Shown here in pieces: positions 53,137-64,000 of a DNA stretch of 64,000 bases. The position numbers and the translations under genes were made by a program. Origin of the DNA: Setoptus koraiensis (taxonomy: Eukaryota > Arthropoda); NCBI GenBank assembly GCA_048013815.1, contig CM106585.1:8122001-8186000 (forward strand), written 5' to 3'. The notes under the pieces were generated by a model, which did not search any database, had not been told where the DNA came from, and was given only the letters and a program-made list of their open reading frames with translations. The stretch's first letter is position 1. Every line of letters begins with the position of its first letter.

Positions 53137-54307
53137 ACCATAGGTCATGTTGCATTTCGCTAAATCAGTGTGAGTGTTTGGTTGATAGATATGATGACAT
53201 AAAATCGCCCTCGGCCAGCTTATATTCGGCCGACCTACTCTATCTTTTGTCTAGGTGCAACAGCATAGGCAGCTTATCCGTGTTGTTGCTCGTTTCGCGA
53301 AACACCGCTAATATGATCAGTATCAGCTGTAAAATACTACTACCATCACTATACCATATGTACATTTGAACAAACCTAGCTGATGGCCAGAGAGCTAGCC
53401 AGAGACTCTGGCTAGAGAATGAGAGAGTGAGTCAGTCATCAAGTCAATGAACGGTGGCGCAAGTTTTAACGGTCTTCAACTTACTGTGAGCCAGCAAGCT
53501 TCGCATACACAGATAGGGAGGGGGAGGGCACTACAGGTATCGATCGTGGTGAAGCAACTACTGAAGCTAGCTTGCTAACTTGAGCCACTGGCTCTGAATC
53601 AACATGACTACATGTTGATGTTAGTTGCGGGAACGAAGCCGCTTCTCTTCTCTTGCTTGCTGCTGCTGCTGCCATGGTAAGACAAATTTTGGATTAGTAA
53701 GTGGTATGAAGAAAGAATAAACATGATGCTGCTTACTCTTGTAGTTGCGTGTATGTGTGTTCGTTAGAGAAGATTCCTTTAGTTATAACTGGCAGTAAGT
53801 GTTTGAACTTTTGCTTTTATTCTTTTTATCCGCTAAGTCATCGGCGGCGATAAATGAGACGACGAGAAAAAACAACATTCGTTTGCTAGCCTTCACAATA
53901 AGCACCAACCAAATATTCATACATGCATCAGACAAGCAGTCGGCAACAGCAACAAAGTTTTCTCCATCACATCATCGCGATCGCCATATACCATGAATAA
54001 CTGACATCAAACTAACATGCACTTCTTCGCTCGCTGAGGTCATCTCCTCTGTCCACATTGCATACTGGCATAATATTGACATCCAATCAGATACAGAGCA
54101 CCATCCTATTTGATTATCATCATTTATAAGTTCTGGCGAGAGAAAAGAATTTCGAGGGAAAAATCCAACATTCGCCGAACACAACTTAATAACATCAATC
54201 AATTTATATATGAGAGTGGCGAAAAATAACCAGAAAAAAAGCAAGCAGCAAAACCAATCAAGCTCAGCACACTCATTGTCTTCGCACATCATTTGTCTCG
54301 TCTTTGT
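53137..54307. other. Intergenic; possible unproven exon signals on both strands
   Basis: On the minus strand an ATG at 53675 in a good context (TTACCATGG) opens 64 codons (Ala-rich start, ending near a GTAAGT at 53482). On the plus strand the same ATG region reads CCATG/GTAAGA, a donor-like site that could end a 5' exon of the membrane protein gene downstream. Neither could be joined to a convincing partner exon in the right phase, so no gene is called. Confidence 0.3.
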
Positions 54308-57300
54308 ATGACAACCACCGAAATAAGAAGCACTATGAGTCAACAAAACAATAACATTCATATAAAACAACAAAATGATCCCTATCAACTACACCAGCAT
54401 CTCATTAATCAACAGGTGCAAACAGAGAGAATCGTGGCCGCCAGAGTGGCGGCAGCCACCGAAGCCAGCAACAAATGGCGTATAATTCTTTCAATAGGGC
54501 TCCTATTGCCCGCTTTGGCAGCTATAGTTGGTAAGTAATGCACCATTGATTGATTTTCGACCTTTGTCGCTGCCCGGCGATACGTTGTCTTGCATTGTTT
54601 GTGATTACATAACTCACAGCAACACATAACAAATAAACGGTTCAACTGCATCATTTGCATAAACTGCAAATCAACGCTAATTTATTGAGCCACAATAGGT
54701 GACCTTGTACCGGCACTATACTTTTCGGTGCAATATGTCAACTGTCAAAGATTATGTCAGTCGCTTAGCGTTTATCTGCCTCTCACCGCGGCACCGACAG
54801 TTACTCACGTGTGTCATTGTTCAACAACGATTCAATTATGACAATTGGGCTCATGATATACCGTAGCAAAAGTTATGAAAATAATCTAGGAATATCTCTG
54901 CAAAGAAATAAAAATAAGTACGGGTATTAAGGGATATGAAGTGCCCTAGCGATCGATTAATACTTTCGTCAATGGTGTCGGAGTGAGCCAATTGCGGCTG
55001 GCGCCATAATAATGATAATCATAATAGTGATGGCAACGATAATCATTTATTGTGTTTGAATGTAAGTGTGTTTGTGAGCGCGACCATATGCCAGGTGAAT
55101 TTATCCGAATATCTTGCGATACGTAAGTGCACCCCAATAAGCTATTCGGTCCATTCTATTTGGCGACTAGCTTCGGGATACACACACACATTGAGCGGGC
55201 AATTATATTTGACACCACACTGGTAATAGTTATGCAACAAGTTGGTTAATTTTGGTGATCGAAGTCGGAAGGAAAAGGCTAAAAAGATGCAAGAGAATCG
55301 TGTTTTGGCCGTGCCACCGTCACCAACACACACACCACCGACACAATGTCGAGTCGAGCCGAGTATCTGGTCTGATGAATAGTGGTAATAATAGTATGGT
55401 GGTGGTAATATATTACGCACCACAGCCTTTGTGTGATCACTTTTGCTCACTTTTGTAATCTCCGGTCTTCAGTCCACTAGTCAGCAGCAGCAACAGTGTT
55501 GTATGCCTGGAGTAGAGGCGATATCGCAGCGAAGAGCGAAAGAGAAATTTGTTCAGTACTGGCGAGCATGGGTGAATATGGGCCAATTAAACTATCATTA
55601 TTTTCGTTCTTTCTCTTTGATCAATTCGCCAAGAGCCACCTTCGCCTCTGCCCCAGCGAAGGTGATAGTTGAACGAATAAAGCTGAGATTTCGTCTCAGT
55701 CTGTGAGTGTCTTTGGTGTCTCCCTGTGTTCACGAAATATGAATATCATGAGAAGGAAGAATCATTAACTACATCGGCTACACTTGCCAACAATGATATT
55801 GAACAATCATACTGAAGGTGCAATGTATCCGTCCATGTGTGTCCGTGTTGTTGGTTTCATAATAGCAATTATAATGGAAAGATGAATGGAAAGTATAGGG
55901 AATAGTAGTACCAACGACAGCAACGACCACTACGTAGAGGAAGAGGAACAGTACCATTACTATTGTTATTAGTAGTACTATTTGAATAACGTCACCTGTC
56001 AGGTCTATCAATCTTCATAATGCATGAATTGTAGCGAGACATTCGTTCGCTCTCGCTTTCTCTCAGCTGAAAGAGTCCGAGGCAGAAAGAAACACCATCA
56101 TTGATAGAGGCAAATGTTAACTATCAGTCTATTGGTGTGGAAAAAGAGGAAGAAACTTCCAACGTGATGGAAATATTACAACTAATATTACCGCACCAAC
56201 AACATGCAAACTAACCACGATGCTGATGATCTTGATAACTAGCAACTTCTGGCCACCACTTTCTATTTTTAAATTTCGGCCACTTGTTACCTGTTTATTT
56301 GCAGACATTCCGTTCTGCTAGCGGATTTACAAGTTTATTGCTATATCTAACCGTTGTAATATGTATGTGGCCGTATTTATCCAAATTAAGAATTTGCATG
56401 TGTGTGAAGTAGAGATACTATAAACAAGTTGGTTTCACCATAGAGATGTGTGCAGATAAACGAGTCAAGTAGTAGTAGTCATCATGTTATGAAATCTTTT
56501 CGTTATGTATCTCACCGTCTTATCACTTTGTATGATCATCATCATTATGGTGTTTGTGTTCATAATGACATGGATACGCTTGAAAATTGAATTGCAATTA
56601 TTCAATCAACTGGACTTTTTCGTAACAAACTGCAAACAGATGCATTGAATTGAATCTTCTCATCCTATCCACATTTTTAGTTTGCTCTTTTTTTTGTGAT
56701 GACATTCTTCACACTTTGTCCATGATATTCTTTGTGGGTAATATTCTTTGGACAGTTGCATGCATGATTGGCGTTGTTGTTACGCGTTCGAATTGGCTTC
56801 TCATTGCAGCCATCATCTATACAGCAACACTTTGATGGCCTGCACACTTTCTAATTGTTTCGTGTATCACCTGTAACTGTTATAAATATTGTAATAAATA
56901 TTGTTTATTGTATGCTAGGCATATATAGTTAAATCTATCGCAATGAATTCGTTCGGCCATTGCCATCACAGTCCAGTTGAATATGTATGTCAATGTGTAG
57001 TCTCATCATTTCACTGTTGTTTCTTGTCCAATCTGTCCAATAATCCGGTTGTTGCTGTTGACTGTTATCCAGATAATTATAATGCTTACAACTGTCCGCA
57101 AAAATTATGGTTGAACTTCTCTAGATGAGGAATGTATGAGATGCGATAATGTAAAAGGATAGCTAATCGCTGATTATGATTAATGATAAGACCCCAAGGA
57201 CAGGTTAGTGTTAGATAAATTCATTTATCGTTTAATTATCAAGGTTAAACGTCACAGAATCTGTGCTCTTTCGTGGCTTGGTCAGTGAGCTCAAGTTGGG

Positions 57301-57850
57301 TCAAGTTTTTTTTTTCAGCAACAATCCATATTTTTAATTGCGTCCAGTCAATCTGGCGACAGATTAAACGATTCAATTTGCACTAAATGTACAACTCATA
57401 AATAAGCAAGCAATAATCTGATAACCTACATACATTACCTAACACGTTTCAATTTTCGATTAGATTTGCTTAATTACTAATCAAAGTCCCTTTTCATTAA
57501 TTTCTTTATCATTAATCCATGTAGGTATCGTTGCCTGGGCCATCAGTATTGAGGTTGCTTCCGATCCTAGCCTTCAAGCATCTAGCAGTACCATGTTTAT
57601 TAAACCAGTCAACAAGCAACGTTCGTCAGCAATACCATCCTCTTTGCCTCTTATAGCAGCGGCGCCCAATCACAACAATCATCCTAACAGGCAACAGAAA
57701 ATTGTGTCTAGGGTAGACTCAGCGAATAATAGAATATCCTTCAATAGCAAAAACAATAATCAATATTCAGATGACGGAAATAGCAACGTGCAAGCATTAA
57801 CTTCCACTGTCAATCTCAATATCAGATCCTCTCACTTGACTACAGATGAG
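54308..57850 (+). CDS. Small single-pass membrane protein, 5' exons (3' end not resolved)
   Basis: Exon 54308-54530 ends GTTG/GTAAGT (phase 1). Exon 57525-57850 begins after ATCCATGTAG and ends GATGAG/GTGAGT (phase 0), giving 183 residues so far. The join rebuilds one continuous membrane segment split by the intron: KWRIILSIGLLLPALAAIV followed by GIVAWAISIEV. This is good evidence that the splice is real. The N-terminal side is Gln/Asn-rich and hydrophilic (about 55 residues). The other side is Ser/Asn-rich, probably disordered. A possible third exon lies at about 58409-58464 (CCAAGAATTG..., then GTAAGG) but is unproven. A splice-phase-compatible alternative terminal exon lies in the 3-kb intron (56694-56835). 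The family is not recognised; orientation in the membrane is unknown. Confidence 0.55.
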
Positions 57851-60800
57851 GTGAGTATAAAACAAAATGAACCTTGGAATCAAGTTCACAATCGCCTAAA
57901 TTTGTTAAGTTTGGTCTTAATAGCAGTTGCTAAATCGAGATATAAGAATAATCTCATTCTTATGTAAACGAGTTCATAGTTCATTGTGTCCGAGACGGTA
58001 TCACTAAAGAAACACAAAGATACGTGTAGTTCAAGTTGAGCTAAATAGCAAAACAATGTTGTGGGTGGGAAGATAATAAAGAGCATCAGTTAGAGATGAG
58101 AGTTGCACAGCAGAGACGAAGAAGATGCAACAAGATCAAACTAACTTCTCGAACATGTGTTCTAGTTTGTTGCTATCGCAACAAACTATGCGAAAACTTC
58201 GAACCAGATATGTTAATTTAGATGCGAGGAGTTGTTGTATCTGCTTTATACATATTAAATCTTTGTGAGATCCTGACAGTTCTAGTTGCCTACACTACGA
58301 CAATGTGTACATCGATAGCAGACTAATCCAGTCAATAGTTTATCTGAGACAAATTAACTATTCTACTATAATTCTAAATATAAATTCTATAGTTTCGGTT
58401 GTGGATAGCCAAGAATTGTACATGCATTGCGAGCCCAATCAAACGAATGCTGTGATCTCAATGAGTAAGGTGGATGGAGAAATCTGATGACACTTGTTGA
58501 TTGGTGTTTGATTGCTAGGCGACAACTATAAATCTTAGCGCTCATTACTTTCAAAACAAACACCTAAAAACTTCCATGAAGTCTTCAATGTGTACATGTG
58601 TCATTTAATGGTATGTTTATCAAGCCGAATAGAAATCGAACGTAGAAAAAGTGCCGTTGTTTACATGAAATAATATCCACCTAATGGAACATGGTTCGAT
58701 GGACCATTCCTGCTGGGAAGAGATAAAGGGAGAGAGAGCGAGAGAGAGAGGCTTGAGGCAATCACCTGTCCAGTCGCAAGTGCTATTGCGTCCGTATATT
58801 TCTGCAAGGCATTATCTAAATAGCATGTGTGACGTTTATTATTATTTTTACTCTCCCAAAGTTGGTAGTTAGCTTTTTCTTCGTTGCTGCTGTTGCCGTT
58901 GTTCTTGGCTAGCAATCTTGATGAATGAAAGTTAGTGTGAATTGTTTTCTTCATAATCATGATTGTTGTTTGTTTCTTTTTAGTTGTTATCAATGTTGAT
59001 GCTGTTCTGCCGCTGTCGCTGTTGGCCGTTGACGCTGCGGAACAAAGATGAGATTTGAAGTGAAGAGAAGAATGAAAGAAAGAGAAGCGAGAATATCTTC
59101 ACCTATTAATCAAGAGTACGTCTGGCCCGCTGAAAATTAGAATTCTCCACAGCAACCTCTCTAAACATTTGGTGCAAAGGTAGTTGTGAAGTAGAGATTC
59201 TATCTCTCCATGAGTATGTATGCGTGTTTATATTTAGTCAACTCACTGATGACAGTGGCGGCTGTGGCGCCAGACCACTACTTGAACTAAATTTTTCAGC
59301 GAGTCTAAAGTTGATAGAATTTTAGGCCAAATCCAAATTCAAAATCATCATTATCATACTCAAAAACATAATGTTAAATAAATACTTGCACTTGCTTGTG
59401 CTTGTTGTTGTTGTTAGCCTTGTGCCTCGTTGTTGGCGATTTTTGTTCGTTTATTTCTAGAGTTCGTCGCATATAACAATTGTGTGTGTCTCTATGATGG
59501 AGAAAAATAGATGAAAACAGCAGAGGGCTTTTATTCTCTTTACAAGATACATGCCATCTGGTTGTTACAGATGAAACAACAGCGGGTGACCACCGATGAC
59601 GATCGTCTAACGAGTGGCAGTTATAAGCGCATTGTGGGCTGTAGCTTTTACCCGCTGCAACGGCTCTAAAAAGCTTACTTGTTAGGTCCATTAAATCTAG
59701 CTTGCTGTGAGAGTAGTAATTGAATCTCAAATGGAATGAACAAGGGAGCGCTCATGTCCGCCTTGCTCTACCCAATTCCATGGATAGTAGTGGCCAAGAT
59801 AACCATGTTGATTGACCACCAGCATTCAGCGTTCGACAAATTCACTTCATCACACATACACACGGAGCAGTTCTATTCTTTGCTTCTCTCCATTTCTTTT
59901 CCCATTACACAACATACAAAAATTGCGAGTCTGTTCATATATCGATCATAAATAGATATTGTTGCCTCATGGAACATTGTCATGCTGGCTTGCCCTCATA
60001 ATGCAGCTGTAACGACACGCGCTTTTCTCGTTTTGTAAGAGCACGCGAATACAGCAGGAAGTAAGCTGATTATAGCATCAAGATAATCATGGCTAAAAAA
60101 AAAATTCGTATTGACGCTCAACGTTTCATCTAGCAAAGAGTGAAGGTGCTTGTTTGTTGCTGTTGTAAACGACAGAAAATTGTTGTCGCTTAAAATAGCT
60201 CGCTTCTTGGTAGCCTAAGGCCTCATGGCGACTTGACAAAAGTGTGTATTATTCTTGTAAATAAAAACCTCATGTTATGTCATGTTAGTAACAGTTGTAG
60301 TAGCTAGCCTTTGTTTCAGCTCCTTCCTCCCTTGCAGTTGATGCCTATGTATAGTATAAGATAAAGACATTACATAAGCGTTACATCAATTTGATTAGTT
60401 GGATCGACAGGTAGCGAGTCAAGTAGATAGGCAGCCTGCACACAAACATTAGCAGAAGCGTCAATAAAGAAGATGTCGCTAGTGTGAGAATAAGTGTTTG
60501 CCCTGGCACTTAACAGCAAGGCTCAACATGCTTACTGACCATCGCCTATTGTAGTGGTAGTAGCAGTAGCCATCATGATGGGTGAGTTGTAGTGCGATGG
60601 TTTTCCTTCTCCTTGTTTCCTACTGTGGCATGCCTTGTTGTGATTGTACCCACCTGTCACTCCAACGAACACACACATACACACATTTTGTATGTTGTCA
60701 AACAAGCGAAGCTGTAAGCACGAAAATAATAACACCGAATGATAATAATAACAGCAACAACGACAACAACAACAACAACAACAAATCAACATTCATAACA

Positions 60801-61639
60801 GCTTGTCGTCAATGATGCTGGTCATCGCCTTTGACCACCTCTGATCTTTGAGTGTGTTTATTTGTCATCCACATCCTTTACATAATGCTCTCTTTCGTGA
60901 GCTCTTATATTTAGTATGGCATGTAAGTCTCTTGTTTGTGTGTGTGAGTAAGTGCATGGTTTCTACGGCTGGCTGAGTTTCTTGCACTAGCACAGAGTGT
61001 GTCTTAACTTATTAATAGCACATTACATAACATATCGATGGAGTGGTTCTGTCAGAATGATATACATAAGGCCAGCGCATGTTGACTGGCCGATGCTTTG
61101 GTCACGCGACTCGGGGATTACACACAATTTAATACAGGTTAGCAGTGTCCGTTGCTAGCTGGCAGTTGGCTAGTTGTGCAGTTGATCGGAAGGCTATCTC
61201 CTGGCGTTGATACATACGGGTGCCCATGTGCCTGTTTGCAGATGGTTATGTAACATGATAGGTTTTAATTAGATGAATAGGGCAGTGCGCTTATAGAGGT
61301 TTGCAGGCAGCATTGTTAGCGGCTGACCACACCACTTTCGCTCCTTTTCTCTGTCTAGACTTGCCACCGCTGGATTCAATGGAAATTTAGCATATAAATA
61401 TATATTTTGGCCTATTATCCCATGAGTAATGCCCATCGATATGCCATTGCTGGACATCCCGTGTGTGTGTGTGTGTGTGTATAATAATGCTGATAATAAT
61501 AATAATGATGGCGATATTGCCAATAATAATGATAGTGATATTGCTAATTTCACTTTCACAACGAGCCGCTATGCCCATGATTGATTGATGGAGCGTTGCA
61601 TTTGGCAGCTTGTTGTGGCAGCAAAGTAGCACACACCAA
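57851..61639. other. Non-coding or intronic DNA right of the membrane-protein exons
   Basis: No gene recognised. If the membrane-protein gene continues, this is its intron. It holds purine-rich runs near 58726-58750, CAA repeats near 60766-60784 and a GT run at 61461-61480. Short frames rich in Cys or Ile are translations of simple repeats. Confidence 0.4.
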
Positions 61640-63208
61640 TTTGTCGGTCGGTGCAATGGCCAGTGGCCGGCCTCAGTCTCATTAGGCGTGACTACTCCTC
61701 ATTGATTATTGGTGGCATTAATCAATTCAATTGGCGGTGATTGGCCAAGAGAGCTTGGTGTGTCTTTTATCAATAATTCATTCGTTTCGACTTTTCAGTC
61801 GCCCGATGCGCCGTTCGACGTTGGCATGTTGCAGGCCAGGCACAGAAGTTGCGAGCCAGCAGTTAGCCTGGCCCGCAGTGAGAGTGGCTCTCTCGCGTAA
61901 GTGTTTGTTCGATTTTATTCGACGCATCGATCGAGCCATCAGCAACTAGACGGCGCAATTTGTGTGGCGAGATTGATTTTTCAAGATGGCGTTCATCGAA
62001 AGCATCTCACAATCAGTGGCCGACGGTGCGCATGTCTGTTGTTTGTAAATCAATAGTTGCTGTTGGCGCTGCATTGATGCATTGGCAGTGAGAGTACAAA
62101 ACGTTGTGGCCTATAGCGTGGTGGTGGCAGCAAAAAATACAGCGTTCATCTCTCACAAGAGCGCACACTCACAATGACGAGCCAGCGAACAATCGTTTAG
62201 ACTCACGCCGAACAAAACACACACAAGTTTGCGTATCGAACTTGAGCATGCTAACTGTTAGCGGCTAACAAGCATTGAGTAAAGTCGTCATCGCGATTCG
62301 CCAATGTGTGTGTGTGTGTGTTTATGGATGAGACCATGGCAACAAACGCTCACTCGATTTAATCGAGTCGATTGAGCGCCATTTTGCACAGACACCGGCC
62401 AGCGCTCACAATGTTGTCAGATGGAACATGGGCGATATTCGCCAACAGCTAACACAGCAGCCGCATGTTCGATATTTCCAATGTTCCACAACTCTTTCTC
62501 ATTGTGTGTTGCTATGCAGAGCGCGAAAAGTGCACAAGATTCTCTCCAACGGCGCTCCACTATAGAACAAATGCCACCAATGTGTACCGCTGCCACTTAT
62601 AACATGTTTATTATTCAAAGACAACTTTTGCCACAGTGGCGTATTGGTGCTGCTTTTAGCAGAGCAACTTCAATTTGGCCGCCGCTTGCATGGCCAGGCC
62701 GAATCGAACGGTAGCAAGTTCAAGTTCTGCTGCAACTTGCAGTGTCTCACAAGCGAGGCAAGAGCAATGAGCGCTGATGAACTAGAATGATCGAACGTAG
62801 GCAACTTTTTCTGCATTTTGCCTGCCCGCTTCATGATCAACATCGCCATCTTGGTGCATTCTAATATTTGGAGCTACTTAAACATTATGTATATATGCAA
62901 CAACTCAAAATGTACGCCGAGACAGAGAGCGAGAGTGGACCGCTTCATTTGTCGTTCGCTGGCTGCACACAGCGAACACTTTCAAGTTGAATTTAAATTA
63001 GAAACATTAGACTTGCAAAGCTCCAGCATCCACTCACACACAATCACTGCTGCAGAGGCAACTGGCGAGCTGGAGCAATTAAAACTACGGCCACTTTCTT
63101 CCAATATCCATGCCCGAGAAACAGCTTAGCCGGTTGTTGCAGCCGATGCACCGTGTTGGTCACAAACAGCAGTTGCAGCAACCACATCACTTGTTGCTGC
63201 TCTTGTTC

Positions 63209-63246
<38 letters not shown>

Positions 63247-63430
63247 GCCACTAACACTAAGCCAGCCATCCAATCTGCCAAGACCATCTTTGTGTGCGCT
63301 GGCAAACCTGGCGAATCATCAATATTCACATGAGGAGAAGAAGAAAGCCCGATAAGAACAAAAACATTGGAGGTATATTTATTTGGGTCACTCTGCAGCG
63401 ACAGCAGCAGCGGCGGCGCCACCACCACCA
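61640..63430. promoter_or_regulatory. Second CpG-rich block with YY1-like motifs
   Basis: Composition becomes GC- and CG-richer than its flanks. YY1-like sites occur at 61982-61991 (CAAGATGGCG) and 62844-62853 (CGCCATCTTG), and a related GCGCCATTTTG near 62376. Such motifs cluster near transcription starts in animals. No open frame has recognisable domains. A promoter or first exon of a gene extending off the right edge, or of the upstream membrane-protein locus, is possible. Confidence 0.35.
63211..63244. repeat. (GT)n microsatellite, 17 units
   Basis: Pure GT dinucleotide run of 34 bp at the right end of the second CpG-rich block. Confidence 0.95.
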
Positions 63431-64000
63431 CCTGAGCCAGACAGACGCAGCCAGTGTTAGATAAAATAGATATAACTTAATCTAACAGTCCATCTAGTCA
63501 GACGAGCCATTGCCTCACAGCGCCGGGCTCAAGCCGGCTCCAACAAGTTGGTTAGCTCGTTGGCCCACCGAGTGAAATAAAATCAACACTTGATCACACA
63601 GTAATGATCAATGATATGAAAAGGCCCATTTATATGCTCGAGGATAATCATCAATAACAAAAGTGAGAGTAACCACACAAACACACACACACAGTAACGG
63701 GAGTAGTATTAGCACCTAGTTTCGATATCAGCGAAAGTGGCAGTGGCTTTAAAAAAATGTATACCCTGTTCGTCGTTACAGGATCGCATGTTAGCCGAGG
63801 CATCTAATCTGCTCGCTCTCTGTAATACCTAACCACGCCAGGTCTGTGTGATGATGATGCCAAATGATGAATGACGCATGCCAACAAGCGACCCGAGTCA
63901 CAACTATAAGGTGTTGGCTGCTGACCTGTGCCGCTGTTGATGCGCAATGTAACTTCTCCATTTCGATTATAATAATACAAGTATGTATAAGCTATTATCA
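63431..64000. other. Right-edge non-coding DNA
   Basis: AT-rich sequence with a short CA run near 63676-63693. Nothing coding recognised. Confidence 0.4.

Noticed and set aside
53481-53675. Minus-strand ATG in good context followed by 64 codons and a GTAAGT
   Set aside because: Downstream acceptor candidates (near 53328 and 53310) give early stops in the required phase; the Ala-rich start comes from a GCA repeat. Kept only as a note.
56943-57125. 61-codon Cys-rich small frame inside the intron of the membrane-protein gene
   Set aside because: No signal peptide, no recognisable Cys spacing, no splice or promoter support.
1-64000. Retroelements, Polinton-like elements, CRISPR arrays, tRNA or rRNA genes
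   Set aside because: By eye no reverse transcriptase, integrase, capsid or transposase motif, no long terminal repeats, no regularly spaced direct repeats of CRISPR type and no tRNA B-box consensus were seen. A computed scan (tRNAscan, profile search) would be needed to exclude short or old copies.

Overview
The window is animal nuclear DNA. It has spliceosomal introns (GT...AG), metazoan gene families, long AT-rich intergenic DNA full of CA/GT, GA and CAA/TTG microsatellites, and two CpG-rich blocks. Several large genes run as one uninterrupted exon (LRRK about 8.4 kb, a low-complexity giant of 10.8 kb, RFC1, mRpL46, FCHO), and the introns that can be placed are mostly short (about 90-180 bp). 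Together with an arthropod-type secreted CUB protein at the left edge, this suggests an arthropod, perhaps an intron-poor acariform mite. The organism is inference; the gene calls rest on protein motifs read directly.

Layout. 1-964 (-): 5' part of a secreted CUB-domain protein cut by the window edge. 3071-4660 (-): FCHO-type endocytic adaptor with its mu-homology domain but no visible F-BAR domain. 6474-7783: two decayed gene fragments placed head to head, an ORC6-like cyclin-box fragment (-) and a Tudor-domain fragment (+). 7.8-19.1 kb: non-coding, with a CpG-rich block at 12.3-14.6 kb carrying minisatellites, then a CAA-rich stretch. 19093-20840 (+): three-exon gene for an unrecognised 504-residue protein ending in a CaaX-like box. 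21969-24244 (+): four-exon glucocerebrosidase (GBA). 25010-35860 (-): intronless 3616-residue Asn/Gln/Thr/Ser/His-rich protein with hydrophobic segments at both ends. 41095-49548 (-): intronless LRRK kinase with ankyrin, LRR, ROC, COR, kinase and beta-propeller regions. 50219-51004 (-) and 51332-53071 (+): divergent pair mRpL46 and RFC1. 54308-57850 (+): 5' exons of a small single-pass membrane protein gene. 57.9-64 kb: non-coding, with a second CpG-rich block carrying YY1-like motifs.

The genes form no obvious pathway. They mix housekeeping functions (clamp loading, mitochondrial translation, lysosomal lipid breakdown, endocytosis) with large, low-complexity or lineage-specific proteins. The most unusual points are the giant intronless low-complexity membrane protein, an RFC1 without its N-terminal BRCT half but with a PCNA-binding peptide at the C-terminus, an FCHO without F-BAR, and the head-to-head decayed fragments. 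No retroviral, Polinton, CRISPR or convincing transposon sequence was recognised by eye.
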